This document shows positions 10,656 to 23,498 of a DNA stretch of 64,000 nt, one piece after another. The notes beneath the pieces were generated by a model that saw only the letters and a list, made by a program, of their open reading frames with translations, had not been told where the DNA came from and ran no database searches. The DNA lies in the NCBI GenBank assembly GCA_004369045.1, contig ML213511.1, positions 302,273 through 366,272 on the forward strand. The letters run 5' to 3'. Made by a program: the position numbers and the translations under genes. Each line of letters begins with the position of its first letter. Position 1 is the stretch's first letter. Origin of the DNA: Heliocybe sulcata (Eukaryota > Basidiomycota > Agaricomycetes > Gloeophyllales > Gloeophyllaceae).

Positions 10656-13600
10656 ATGGCCCCGTTCTCAAAACCTGAGACGGTGCTGAAGCAGGCGGAG
10701 GGCCTTGTGTCCGTCGGTCAGGCTCATGCTGCTCTGCAATCACTTACCGAGATGTTCTCGTCGAAACGATTCCGATCCACTCCACTGGCGTCCTTAGAGC
10801 CTATCATGCTTCGCTTCGTCGAGCTCTGTGTCGATATGCGGAAAGGGCGCACTGCGAAGGAGGGTCTTATGCAATACAAGAACATTGCTCAAAATACGAA
10901 TGTCGCATCTATCGAGGTGGTGATCAATCGATTCGTGCAGTTGGCGGATGCGAAGCTGCAGGAGGCGCAGGAGAAGGCTGAAAAAGCGGTCGCGCTGACC
11001 GACGTGGACGATCTGGAGGCGACGGAGACGCCGGAGAGCATCCTTTTGGGTGCGGTTAGTGGAGACCAGAGCAAGGACAGGACCGATCGGGCGCTCGTCA
11101 CGCCTTGGCTCAGGTTCCTTTGGGAGAGCTATCGGACGGCACTGGAGACGCTAAAGAATAACTCGCGGTTAGAGGGGATCTATCAGGTGCGCATCTACCC
11201 TTATTTCATTTGATCTTTCTTCATTCCACTCCAGCAAGTCGCGCAGCAAGCGTTCAAGTTCTGTCTCAAGCACGAGCGGAAGGTCGAGTTCCGTCGGCTA
11301 TGTGAGACGCTGCGGCTGCACTTGTCCAATGTCACCAAGTACGCCCACCAGACACACGCCATCAACTTGCAGGACCCGGATACCCTGCAGCGGCACCTCG
11401 ACACTCGCTTCGCTCAGCTGAATGCTTCCGTGGAACTCGAGCTCTGGCAGGAAGCTTTCCGGTCTGTTGAAGATGTCCACAACTTACTCACGATGGCGAA
11501 GAAGGCGCCACGGCCCGCGGTCATGGCTAACTACTACGAAAAGCTCACCAGGATTTTCTTGATGAGTGGCAATGCTCTGTACCATGCTGCTGCCTGGGGA
11601 CGGTACTACGCCGTTGTGATGACTGCGGGTGGCAAGAGTGAGGAGGAACTTGCCCGACTCGCTGGCCAGGTTCTGGTCAGTGCTTTGGCTGTGCCTGCGG
11701 GCCTGCAGGCGGAGGACGGGGCTGAGGACGGCAAGAACAAGAACAACAGGCTCACTGCTTTGCTCGGTCTGTCAAAGCAACCGACTCGTGCGGGGCTCCT
11801 TAAGGATGCTGTGAGTGGATACGCTTTAGTTTCCCTACTGCTACTTACCTCCGAACAGCTATCGCGAAATGCACTCAAGCTATCGCCGGGCTTTGTCAAG
11901 GAGTTGTACAACGTCCTCGAGGTGACTTTCGATCCGCTGACTCTAGGCTCATCCGTTGCTCCGCTCTTCAAGACGCTTGGGGAGGAGCCCTCGTACGCGC
12001 CGTATCTCCCGCTTCTTCAGCGCGCCCTACTTTCCCGCTTACTGGTCCAGCTCTCGCAAGTCTACTCGTCTATCAAGATCGAGAACTTGCTCGAGCTCGT
12101 TGCGCCCCTGCGCAACAGCTCAACTACGAATGTCTACGACGAGAACCAGGTTGAGGCCTTCGTCATGGGGTGCGCTCGCAGAGGCGAGTTGAACGTCAAG
12201 GTGGACCACGCTGCGGGAAGCCTCACCTTCGTCGATGACGCGTTTGAGCCTCCCGCCGGTTCTGCTAGGGAAGCGTCGATCCAGGCTTCGAACTCGGACG
12301 ACGTGCGCACGCGGCTTAGTAGGATAGCAGTCTGCCTCCATAATTCGATCAACGCTGTCTACTCGCCCTCGCAGGAGGAGCAGCAGGCTAAATTCGCTGG
12401 CCTGGTGGAGGCTGCGAATGCCGAGCGCGAGGCGCTGCAGATTCGCCGGGCTATTGTAGCCAGGAGGAGGGAGCTGCTGAGCGAGCTGAGCGCGAGGAAG
12501 GAGAAGGAGGAGGCCAGCAGGCGTGCAGATATCAATAGGAAGGAGAAGGAGGAGGAGCAAAAGAGAGCGCTCGCGGATGTGAGGAAGAGGGAGATTGAGA
12601 GGCAGAAGAAGGAGATTGAGAACATCAGGAACGAGGAGGCTAGGAAGCTGGCGGAGAGCTTGAAGGCCAGAGGAAGACTCAACGTGGACATTGAAGTATG
12701 TTGTTCCTCGCGCTGGTGCTTACGATGTGGACTGACGTTGGTTTCCTTGCAGGACATGGAACAGCTCAGCACTGACAATCTTATGCGGCTGCAAGTCGAG
12801 CAGATTGAGAAAGAGAAGCGCGAGCTCAGCGAGAAGCTGCGCATCATCGCCAAACGTGTCGACCACGTCGAGCGGGCCTACCGGAAGGAAGAGCGGCCCT
12901 TGCTTGCGAAGGACTACGAGGAGCAGCAGGCTGCCGACCGCGCCACCTTCGAGACCCTGCAGCATTCTCGTCTAGAGGACGCCAAGATTGCGCACCAGCA
13001 CAACTTGGAGACCAAGAAGCGGCTGGCGCGCATGATGGACGATTACAAGGCGAGGAAGGAGGTTATCATGGCGAAGAGAAGCGAGGAGTTCGCGAAGCGC
13101 CAGGCAAAGGCGCAGAAGAAGATCGAAGAGGAGAAGGCTAAGCGGAGGGCTGCTGTCCTCGAAGAGCGCGAGGAGGAGCGGCAGCGTCTTGAAGAGGAGG
13201 AACGCATTCACAGAGAGAGGGAGGAAGAGGAAGCTCGGCTTGAGGCTGGTAAGTGAACTGCACAATCAAGGTTTGTATCTTGCACTGACAATTCATATGC
13301 AGAACGACTGGCTGAAGAGGAGCGTCGCGCTGCCGAGGAAGAACGGATACGCGAGGAAGAAGAGGCCAAGAAGAGGGAGGCCGAGGAGAAGGCGGCTGCG
13401 GCACGCAAAGAGCGTGAGGCTGAGCGCGCCGCCACTGCAGAGAAAGTACGCTTGCAAGCGCAACGTGAAGAAGAAGCCGAAGCTCGCTTGGCTGCGCGTC
13501 AAGCTGAGAAGGGCAGGGCAGCAGCGACACCGTCGGGACCTGCCCGTGCTGCACCCGAAGCGGGCGTATGGCGGAGGTCTGCGCAGGCCAGCAACGTTCC

Positions 13601-13898
13601 GCCCACTCCGACACGGGCCAGTGCGGCGGCAGGAGCTTCTCCATCGAGAGCTGAAAGCCCAGCTCCTGCCGCAGGTGCGTATCGCCCTGGCGCGCTTGGC
13701 AAGTCTGGTGGCTGGAGAGATAGAGAAAAGGCGAAGGCAGCTACCGACGCGGCGGGCCCTGCGACGCCTCCTACGCCCGCTACTCCTCAGTCCAGCACCC
13801 ACAACTTACCAAGGTCGGGTGAAGATGACGGGTTCCAGACGGTCACGAAGCCGAATGTCTGGCGGCCATCGAGGGGTCGTGGTCGGGGCGGCTTGTAA
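10656..13898 (+). CDS. TIF32: Translation initiation factor eIF3 subunit a
   Basis: eIF3a is the largest scaffold subunit of the eIF3 complex, which binds the 40S ribosome and promotes mRNA and initiator tRNA recruitment. Five exons (10656-11186, 11235-11810, 11859-12695, 12753-13248, 13303-13898) add up to 3036 nt, or 1011 residues, a normal length for fungi. The N terminus ([19 protein letters not shown]) and helical repeats lead to the PCI region within about residues 320-500 ([31 protein letters not shown]). From about residue 540 there is a very long charged coiled coil of the spectrin-like type, broken by introns but in frame. The tail is Ala/Pro-rich and ends in an Arg-Gly stretch (RGRGRGGL). 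Intron 11811-11858 is a multiple of three with no stop, so retention would remain in frame. The 3' end faces CCH1 at 184 bp. Confidence 0.95.
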
Positions 13899-14081
13899 TT
13901 TTAGTTTTGGCTCATGCTCTCGTTCGCTCGTGCTCGCGACCCTGAACTCCCGATTACGACAGCCTGTGCCTAGTTCTTTACGCATATGCATTTTACATCC
14001 TATGCTATCAGAAAGAGTGTGTCCCATGAATAAGTTAGTGGTCCGTGTCAGGATGATGTACAGTATCCACGCGGAGGTACA

Positions 14082-17000
14082 TTAGTCTTCCTCGTTTTCT
14101 GCTGCTTCCAACATCATTTCTGGCCAACCATATCAGTACCTCATTCATTAGAAAGAGAAAGAAGGATTCACCTCCCCAGACAGAATTTTGTATGGATGTC
14201 AGTACAGCTGCGGGATCATCTCCATATTGAGAGTCCCTTGAAGGAGACATATCTCTCCTGCCGATGCGTGGTCAGTGAAAGGAACGAGATGCGGCGCAGG
14301 ACCAATAACTCACGAGTGACGGCGACTTGTATCAGTTGTGAGCATACTTGTATCGCTGAGTCTACGACTGCTTCGTTGTAGACCTGCTGTCGTGTCGAGT
14401 GCGAATGAGACATCGACGGGAGACAGAGGCGATATCGAAGGTGATATGGTTGGAGACCAGCCGGGAGAGGGTGACGTGATGTCGCGACTGAAGGGAGGCG
14501 GCGTTGCAGGCAGACTGTCGACAACAATGGCCGGTATGTCTAGCGATATGCTCAGCTACAGCGCCGAAGGAGAAATTGCAGTCCAAGCAAATTACCCTGT
14601 TGTGATATCCGCATGTTGAACCTCCTATTCCGCTCTGCAAGGAATCTCCGACGAAGAGTGACCATCCGAAGCAAGGACTGCACTCTATCCAGGTTGACCA
14701 GATCCGACACTAGCTTGTTCTGTTCTGTGCGTACTACGAGGTCCTTGAGCCTGGTTATAGTGAAGATCAGTTATGGGAATAAGTTTGGAACGTGCAGTAT
14801 ACAAACACAAGGGCTTCCCGATCGTCAACGAGCTTGTGATGAGCGAGCATCGACAGCATACCAGTAAAGGATATCCCTTTCCCTTTCTCGTGGAAGAGGA
14901 CAGCTTCGTGGTACAGTCGGTTGTAGATGTTTCTCCTTCTCCGGATAGCTGCATAGTCAACGCCATCGAGGATTCTATTAAGTTTGGGGACATCAATGAG
15001 AATGTCCTCTTTCTCGGTCCTGCAGGCAGCGGCGATACTACGGGCGTTGAACTCCTTTGGATATATCCGAACTTCGAAAATGCCGCTTAATTTCTGGAGC
15101 AAAGGCATCATGCAATGGCCGTCATGATACGGACTAGCATGACGCACCCCGAAGAACGGAACGAAACGACTACGCTCAAGATAGCCAGTCTTCTGATTCG
15201 CAAATTCCGCCCATACTTTCTTGAAGGCGCGCATTTCTTCTCTGGTGATTGATTTAGCACCTCCAGTCGACTGGAAGACGTAGGAAAAGCTTTCGACGAC
15301 AACACCTAGTAGAGGTGCATTGAGACATTCTACAACGCTTCCACATGGAAGAGCACGCACCAGTGAACATGTTCACGAATATGTACTGGCATTATGCAGT
15401 GAAGTCAGAATGGAAGAAAACAGACGAAGAAAGGACTCACCATGCTCAGCAGGTTCCAAGCGATGAAAAGGGTGAAAGCCCAACCGACGCTCCCGCAGTC
15501 CGAATCTTGGTCTCTGGCTGACGCGTTGGTACATTGGGGGTAAACAATCGCGCTTTCACGGATATTAATGCCGCAACAGACCGGCCTGCGTAATCGACTC
15601 ACTAGTCGTGCATGTATTGATTCCAACCCTCCCTACAAAAGGTCAGAATTCGCGGTAAGCGGCGCAACAGAGCAGGGTGCTCTTACCCGGTGCTCATGAA
15701 TGCTAACATAACGAGCGATGAGCCCATCGTTGCATAGTTCATGTTCCAGTTCTCGCCCGAGTACCACTTTGTCAAACTGAAAACTTCCAGGTAGAGAATG
15801 CCGAAGAATATAAAAAGCACCAGCCACAGAAGCAGCAAACTGCAGATCACTGACAGACTTGCCCTACGGGAGGAATAAGCAACGACCCATTTATAGAAGT
15901 CCGGTCCACTCACATAGCGGTCTTGAATAGTTTATTCAGACTATTCGTTCTCTGCACTAACTTGAACGCGATGGAGACTATGAAGAGTCTTTGCAACTGC
16001 TGGATCCACTCAGGAGGTTCCCCGACCAGAACGATGAGAACGGTGACGAACGCTCCAGGTGCGACGATGACATCGAACAGATTCCAACCATTCGCCCTGA
16101 AACTCGAGAAACCTAGGCCGATCAGGCGAACTGCCGCGTCGGTGGCGTAAGCCAGCGCCGCGAAAAGAAACCAGTATGCTATCCGAGGATGAGAAGTGTC
16201 CATCAGATAGACGGCGGCGAGACTAACCTCGGACGTTATCGGCGATGCGCTGTGATGCCGACGTCTGAGTCCTACATCAAATGGTGATCTATTAGTAACC
16301 TAGAGGAGCCACCGAGGAGTCGACCAAGTACTCACATTAAAGCAAAGACGTGCACTACGAAGATAGCCGTCATCACTCTGGACCACCATCCATGCTTATG
16401 GACGGCTTGCTCGAAACACCACAGGCGGAAACGGGATCTAGGGAGCGTCTTGAGCCTTTTCGACGGGCGTTGTCGTTTGATTAACTTCTGCAAATCGATC
16501 CATTCACGTTGAGGTTGTGTCAGCAGCGCAGCACCGGTTTTGGCTCTGAAGTTTCCGACAATAATACTGCATATATAGCCGTTAGATAGAATGTACGCAT
16601 GTAAGAATGCACTGCTTCGCGTACCTGACGAACAGCGTCAGAATCACGACTCCACCCATGAGGTTGTATATGAGGAAGAAAATGGCATAAACCTGGGAGG
16701 CATTCGTGGAAGGCTGTTGGCCGGGGCCTGTTATGCTGGTGGCGAAGTTCAAGACATCGATCCATCCCTCGAGTGAGACAGTTTCGAACAAAATCAAGAG
16801 TGACGCCCGGAAAGTGTCGAATGAGAACGTAGTCGACGGAGATGGGTTTGACCAGACTCTGGGCACCAGGAAACCGAAGTCATTTCCCGCAGCATCGGTA
16901 TTGTAAGTGTACTCGTAGTTGCACTGTGATGCACCAGAAACATTGCCGTCATTGCATTCCTGCATTAAGCCAGAGAAGATGTTGAGCCCCCACACTGCAT

Positions 17001-20000
17001 AGGGTATCATGTACAAGATAGCAAGCAAGGCCGCGTCGAATATACGGGCAGCTCCAGAAATGATGAGTGACTGGAAGGTACTGCGCATAATCTCGACCAG
17101 GGTAATGAGACGAAGAGCCCGAAGAGCCTTGAGAGCGCGCGTGAAACGACTCAGCCCTCCAATGAATATTAAGCCGGTGGTCAAGTTAACCAGGACACCG
17201 AGCAGGATAGCCAGATCCAGAATATTCCATATTGACTTGAAATAATGGTTGGGCGTGAAGATGAAACCATCGGCCACGATCTTGATGACAAAGTCGATAA
17301 GCAGGGTCATCCCAAGGGCCGTCTCAGCAATGTCGAACCATGAACCTCGGATAAGGCCGTGTTGCAGGTAATATTTTCGACGATAGACAGGAGAGGCCAC
17401 ACCTTCCACGAGAATTCCAGCTATGACGGCCGATAGAAGAAACAATTGAAAGAGGGGATGAGCAATGGGGGAAGGAGGAACGCCGAAAATTCGTTCTCCA
17501 CCAGCCGGTTGCACGAGTCTCTGGCAGAGCTGCCGAACAGTATTCTTCTGAGAGAATATCCAGAAGGTCTTATCATAAGTGGGATGGTCACGGATGAAAT
17601 CCGCTCTCATGGCCCGTCGCTCGAATTTGGCCTCGTCGAGACCCTCTGCAGCAGCAGTCTCCGGATTTACGATGGCCAGTAGTTCCCTGGACAGGATCCG
17701 TCAACGTCTGACTTACAGACTTACCCCAAGCACCTACAGATGACGATCCACCTCTCCATCGGGCGTATCCCCTCCTACCATGGACTCCCGTCGAGGGCCT
17801 CGTAGGGTATTCAAGGGCACGTCCTGACTACGACCATCCGCCTTCCCCACGAAAAGGCTTTGAAGCATCGATATGAAGGTGTTTCGCAGCTGACCTTGAG
17901 AGTGGGTGTTATGCCCAGAAACCTGGTCCTGTAAGGCCAATCAATGCTCGCCGAAGACTCAGCCAAATCTTACAAGAAAAAAACGTACAGCCGGATATGC
18001 GGCTTCCTGAAAGGGAAGGTTGTCTTGCACCAACGACTTCTGCATGGGAAGAACCAAGTGGGACGGGAGATTGTCAACCTTAATAGTCTTCGGATTTGGA
18101 GTCAACCATCTGTACGGATTCAATTGGCGGAGCCATCCCGCGCGAGGAGCCTCAGGCTGCTGCATGGCCCAGTAATTCGATGCCTGCTGTCCCTTCTTGC
18201 TTTCCTCAGCCACGTCAAAGTTCTCGTTGATGACAGCGATGAACATTTGCAGGACAATGACTGCAAAGAAGTTAGCATTGTGTCAAGGAAGGTGTTCGAC
18301 ACCCACAGTTCGCGAACAGAAACCAAGCGCATACAAAGATAGCAACTATCACTGATTGCCCTAGAGGTATTTCTGGTTCCAGAGCCCCATAGAGGACATC
18401 CGTCCAGTTCTCTGACGAGAACACTTGATATACCGCAAGGAACGAGGTGAATACCTGTCCAAAGTTCATTGACTCGTCCGATGTCAGATCCCCCCGCAAC
18501 AGCTGTATGGCGATGAGGGCAGCAATGTAGTTCATTAACAGGAGGAACAACGTCATGTTCGCAAGACCATACATATTGCCGAACACTGCCAGCTGCCCGG
18601 TAACAGATCAGCATCGGCCGAGTCCGCAGGTGATGTACGTACCAAGAGAGGTCGCATCCGCGGCACTTCAAGGATGACTCGATAGAACCGCAGGATCTGG
18701 AATATGGTCAACCAAGGGTATACGCCTGAGTTGTGTACCACTGGTATCTGGATTATCGTCGACCCAACGGCCAGCACGGTATCTAACCAATTGCTCCCGC
18801 TGGAGAAGAAGTTTCGCCAGTGTGGAAATTCCGCAAAGAATCGGATGAAGATCTCTGCGTCGAACACAATGGTAAGAGCTAGTTCACCCTTTTCCAGTAC
18901 GGCCTGGTGCGTCTGGCCAACTGTTGTGGTTCGAGTCGCTTGCAGGATGAGAGACGCCAGTGCCAGTGCCACCCAGCACCAACGAATGTACTCATAGATC
19001 TCCTTGAGAACGTTCGGCTTGGACGTTCTTCCCTTACCATCTTGCCAATCTTCATCCTGCTCGCTCATGACAGGGCCGACACTGGGAGGGAACGGCATGA
19101 ATTAGAGCTCTGCCGCGGGATACCAATCACGACGTACGGGGCAGCTCCGAAAGCGCTCTTCCTCGTATTGGCTCGAATCGCTGAGAAGGTGTTCGTGATG
19201 ACAGCAACGAACAGGTTGATCAACCAAAAATTAAGCACCAGTATACAGAATATGAAGAAGAAGCATGACGCGAAGTATTCTGAGTCGATGACAGAGTACA
19301 TCAAAGGTGACCACTGCTCGCACAGAATGTGAGTAGAGACCGCCGCTATGACAGAACCTAACGCACGCCATTGGCAGAAGCGACAATGATGACTTGCAGT
19401 ACGGCATTGTAAAACGTGTCGAAATTCTCTACGCCGCTTTCAGGACTTAATCCTTCCTACTCAAGAATATAAGGACGTAAGGGCTGCACTAAGTAGCATG
19501 GATAGGGCGCGACTGACCTTGCATACTTGGCCTAGAGGGCAAACAAACCCTTTTACTCTACCGGGTTGGCCATCCGATGCCTGAATGTAACCAGTCACGT
19601 TGAGCGAAACAGGGTCAATGTAAGCGCCGCAAGCTTGACCGAGATTCATTTCCTCTGTAAGGCCGGGAGCTGTTTCGAGATAGCAGGAACGTCTGAAAGA
19701 TCCAGCGAAAGTCTCGACTCCGACAATCCTGCAGAGAAGGGCCGGAGTTGGCAGCGGAATGACAGAAGGATGGCTGGAAACCTACGAGAAAAAGGCCATG
19801 GCGAAGATGACGAAATACGCAACACCGGCAAGCAGAGGCCGTGCAGTTTTGAGGGAGCGCATGATCGTCTGAACAGTGAATACAGTTAGAGCCATGAGCC
19901 AACAGCCCTACATCGAAGGCGACTTTACTCACCGTTGTTCCAGATGTTACAGCAAGTAACCGGGCCGTTCTGAGTACACTCAAAGCCCTAAAAATGCCAA

Positions 20001-21755
20001 TATGATGCGACCCTCTCTCCACACCTGTAGCCGCTAACGCGAACGTAATCCAAAACCCCAGGACTGCCAGGAAGTCGATGCGCCCCCAGCTATGTCTGAG
20101 ATAAGGAACGTTTCGCCTGGTAACATCATATTCCTGATTCACATTCAGTCTAAATGGAAGCGAGAGCGGCTCCGAGCCCGTCCGCTCGGACCGCAGTGCA
20201 GTCGAAAAGAAATTGGGATGCGACGGATTGCGGAGATGCGATGCGAGGTTCTGCGCTTGCGAGAACGTCTTCTCGTGCATGGGCGTGGTGGAGCGTGCCG
20301 TGTCCGATCTGGTGCGAGCGGTTCTGCCGGGGGTATCTTGCATAGCTGATTTGGGTGGGTATGTGAAGGAGTGGTGGGCGAGAGCGAACGGACGGATGAG
20401 GTTTGACTGGATGCGCTGCAGGCGTTGTGTGAGGGAGTTGCCGCGCTGCAGCGAGGGTGCCTGTGAGATGGAGTATGCTACAGTAGAGGGGTTATTAGAC
20501 GAGGAAGGGATACTAGTGTCCGGGGAAGACGAGAATGGCGATGTGAATAGAGAGGAAATGGAGACCTCCGGATCTAGGATAAGCCCAGACACGCATATTC
20601 GAGCGAAGGCTTCCAAGCTAAATGAGATTGGCGTCAGTGCATCGCGTGGATAATGGGAAGAGTCTCACGTGAATACTAGAAACAGGCCGAAGAGAACGTA
20701 ATCCTCCCAAGAGTGAAAGTAGCCCTTGACAGGGGCCGGCATGCCAGGGTTGTCGCTATCACCTGGCGCTACCTGGGTACGCGCTGCCTGGATGGTGAGG
20801 ACGATCGCGTTGACGATGATTAGAACAAGAACAGTAGGTTCCGTCCAACTATCCAGGGTCAGGACGGAAGCTTCTACAGATGCCACAGCTAAATAACTCA
20901 CGGTGAAACAAGAAAGTTGAACATGGCCAAACGAATCGAGCTCCGCGCATGGAGGAAGCCAAGCGTACGCCCCCTGAGAGGCAAGTTATTCGACAGATCG
21001 TAGTTCGGCATCTTTGGTCGATCATCGTCTTCTTGGTCGGTCAACCGTACCCGGTCTTCAGTGCTCAGACCAGAGAAATCCACGACACGTAGAGAGACTC
21101 GGCGGAGACTTCGCGAGACGCTACCCAAAGCTGTTCCAGCACGTTTCAAAGGAGAAGGACTGACACTGTAGTGAACAGTCTTCCGCCTTGTGCTGGATGT
21201 GGTGCCTCCCAACCTCTCCGCGTCCTCGTCTGTGCTCCAGCTTTCGGAAGATCCTTGTTGAACCATGTTAGAGGTGAGATGGGCTTCGTCATCCTCGCGT
21301 GAGACATCCATGGTGCCAGAGTCGCCAGAATAAGTACGATAAGATGGCGGGATCAAGGAAACGGTCGAAGGGCCTGGCTGCGATGTGGAGTACAGGCCTC
21401 CGTAGCGCATGGTTCCATCGAGGCGTGGAAGCTCATCTGCGGGTGATGCAAAGGGATCTTCGTCGTACCCACTACCATGCATAACTCTCCCGTTGTCTGA
21501 GCTAACTCCCCTCGACGTTTCCTGCTCGAACGGCGTTAAGTCAAGACGTAGCGGGTCCTGCCCAGGCTCTACTCTGCCCCAGCTCGTCCGGCGCCTGGCA
21601 AACGAGGCTTTGCTGTCTGAGGGGTCCAAGGCTGGCGACACCGGACTTGAACTAGCAAGACCAGCGGTTCCCCCGAGGTCTACTGCGGAGGAGGTTGATG
21701 AATTCCTGCTCGGTGTCGATGGTCTACTTCGCGCTGGACTTGACGGTATTTCCAT
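14082..21755 (-). CDS. CCH1: Cch1-type voltage-gated calcium channel alpha-1 subunit
   Basis: Cch1 is the pore subunit of the fungal high-affinity Ca2+ influx channel at the plasma membrane, normally working with Mid1. The gene is split by many short introns. A long Ser-rich cytosolic N terminus (21755 to about 20930) precedes four ion-transport repeats. Pore signatures are: repeat I, VASANGWSPLMYS (about 19300-19400); repeat [14 protein letters not shown] (about 18400); repeat [15 protein letters not shown] (about 16750); repeat [16 protein letters not shown] (about 15620-15690, split by introns). An S4-like helix of repeat III reads [15 protein letters not shown]. The C terminus has an EF-hand/IQ-like region as in other channels ([17 protein letters not shown]) and ends in a Ser/Pro-rich tail. 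The last exon ends [12 protein letters not shown] with the stop at 14082-14084. Repeat I has Asn where animal channels have Glu. BUD32 lies divergently upstream. Confidence 0.93.
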
Positions 21756-22194
21756 GGGCAGGCTTCGCCTCCAGAGAGTCCCAGAAACTGCGTGCGCACC
21801 ACAATACACAAGCCTAGTTCCGCTGAAGAGTAACTTCAATGACAACCGAGATCAAGTCAACGTTAGTATGGCATCCTTAATTGGGGTGATCAAATTCGCG
21901 CGACCCTAGAGACCTAACGGGAAATTTGTAATATATAACTTTGTGGTCCATTATGGCCGCGCGATGCAGTCGAGCTGCAACCTGGAAGATATTCATTTTG
22001 TTTTAGGGATACTTGAGGCGAAAAGTTTCAAGGTTGGCTCGACTTCGCGCACCAGAATCTCATGAATTTCGGCCTTCAAAGTGCTCAAGCTTCAAGGCGC
22101 TTCAGCCACTCGGTGTAAGGACGGAGACTGAATTTGCCGACAACCCTCTCTCTTATATCGCTCTGCTGCGTCTGCGGGACTTGGACAGGCTAAA
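21756..22194. promoter_or_regulatory. Divergent promoter region of CCH1 and BUD32
   Basis: The 439 bp separate the two start codons. The stretch is moderately AT-rich near 21890-22020. I see no clear TATA box or binding-site cluster. Both promoters should lie here if the start codons are right. Confidence 0.45.
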
Positions 22195-23267
22195 ATGACC
22201 GCTGCCCCGGATATTTTAGCGGAAGCGATTCTCATATCGCAGGGTGCTGAAGCTGCAAGTCCGCTTGCATCTCCTGCATGGATTAGACCCTTGACTTTGG
22301 TCGAACCGCCGACAGAAAGTCTATCAAGCGATCTTGCACCAATCCCCAAGTTCTGAAGCCACCCCCGTATTCCTCAAGTACAGGTTTAATAAGCAATATC
22401 GACATCCGACTTTGGATGCTTCCTTGACTCGGTCACGGATCGCCGGCGAAGCCAGGGCAGTTCTCAAATGTCTAAGGTGTGCGAATACTTTGGGTCTACA
22501 CTAGTGTGACGATTATAACATCCTTGCAGAAACGGCGTACACGTTCCCGGGATTCGCCTGGTTGACGCATCTCAGGGGATCTTAGGGTTTGAGTGGATCG
22601 AAGGAAAGTCGATAAGGATGCTGTTAGGCGGAGGGGCCGAAGGCGAGGAAGAGACAGAATATACAGCGGACCTGCTAGAAGATGAGGACGCCGTTGACAG
22701 CCCCGAGGATGAACTCCAATCCCTATATGGTCTAACGCCAGGTGTGTAGTCCGTTGCTTTCAGACATAGGGAGCTCCTCATTGTAGCATATATCAGATGT
22801 GTTGATGGCCATGATTGGCACTGAAATCGGGAAAATGCATCTCGCCGATGTCATCCACGGAGATCTAACAACATCTAACATGATGCTCCGCCGCATGTTC
22901 TCTACAGCTTCGTCGTCCACCGTCGAGCTAGTAAGTCCTCGAATAGAGCAGTTTTAGACAAGCCTCGTGAAACGAATATTTTAGGTCCTCGTAGACTTCG
23001 GTCTGGCCTATACCTCTACATTAGTCGAGGACAAGGCTGTGGACCTCTATGTTCTGGAACGTGCTTTCGCCTCCACTCATCCCGATTCGGAACCTCTGTT
23101 TGCGACGGTCCTCCAAGCATACGGGAAGACAATGGGCAAAGAGTGGGCGAATATTAACCGCCGGCTAGACGACGGTAAGAGGACGCAAGCCTTCTTCAGG
23201 CCACTTCAATTTTCTGACAGATGGTTCAGTCCGGTTGCGGGGTCGCAAGAGAAGCATGGTAGGATGA
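22195..23267 (+). CDS. BUD32: EKC/KEOPS complex kinase Bud32
   Basis: Bud32 is the small atypical kinase/ATPase of the KEOPS complex, needed for the t6A modification of tRNAs. The start at 22195 gives TAAPDILAEAILISQGAEA. A GC-AG intron (22255-22315) then joins to KVYQAILHQ, which holds the expected ATP-site lysine region, followed by LKYRFNKQYRHPTLDASLT, a family hallmark. Later exons give VPGIRLVDASQGILGFEWIE, an unusually long acidic insert (about 35 residues), then MHLADVIHGDLTTSNMM, the catalytic loop, and LVLVDFGLAYTS, the metal-binding motif. A last short exon, reached by an intron in 23180-23219, encodes the basic tail VRLRGRKRSMVG. Reading past that intron instead gives an unrelated tail, so the spliced form is preferred. 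All key residues seem present. Confidence 0.93.
22255..22315 (+). other. GC-AG intron in BUD32
   Basis: The 61-nt intron begins gcaagt after codon GCT (GAEA) and ends gacag before AAAGTC (KVY). It is phase 0 and restores the conserved Bud32 join. The GT at 22259 would break the frame. Confidence 0.8.
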
Positions 23268-23498
23268 TACAATACCCAAGAGCATTTCAATTCTTCATCT
23301 CGTCCCGGGCCAGTCATGCCTTGTTATGACTTCTGCAAGTAATCGCAACCGGCTTTTCTTCTACATGCTGACCGTTATGTCCTACGTGATAGTGAAGAGA
23401 AACAGACGTTCTCCAGACTCCTACACCCTGTTGCGTGCTAATATCTGCAATCCTTGGTCACAAGCTCAACTATCCGCACCAGTTCACACTCGGCGGTC

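Noticed and set aside
11606-13802. Several long minus-strand frames opposite eIF3a
   Set aside because: They mirror the Glu/Lys/Arg-rich coiled-coil codons and have the leucine/serine-rich composition expected of antisense shadows.
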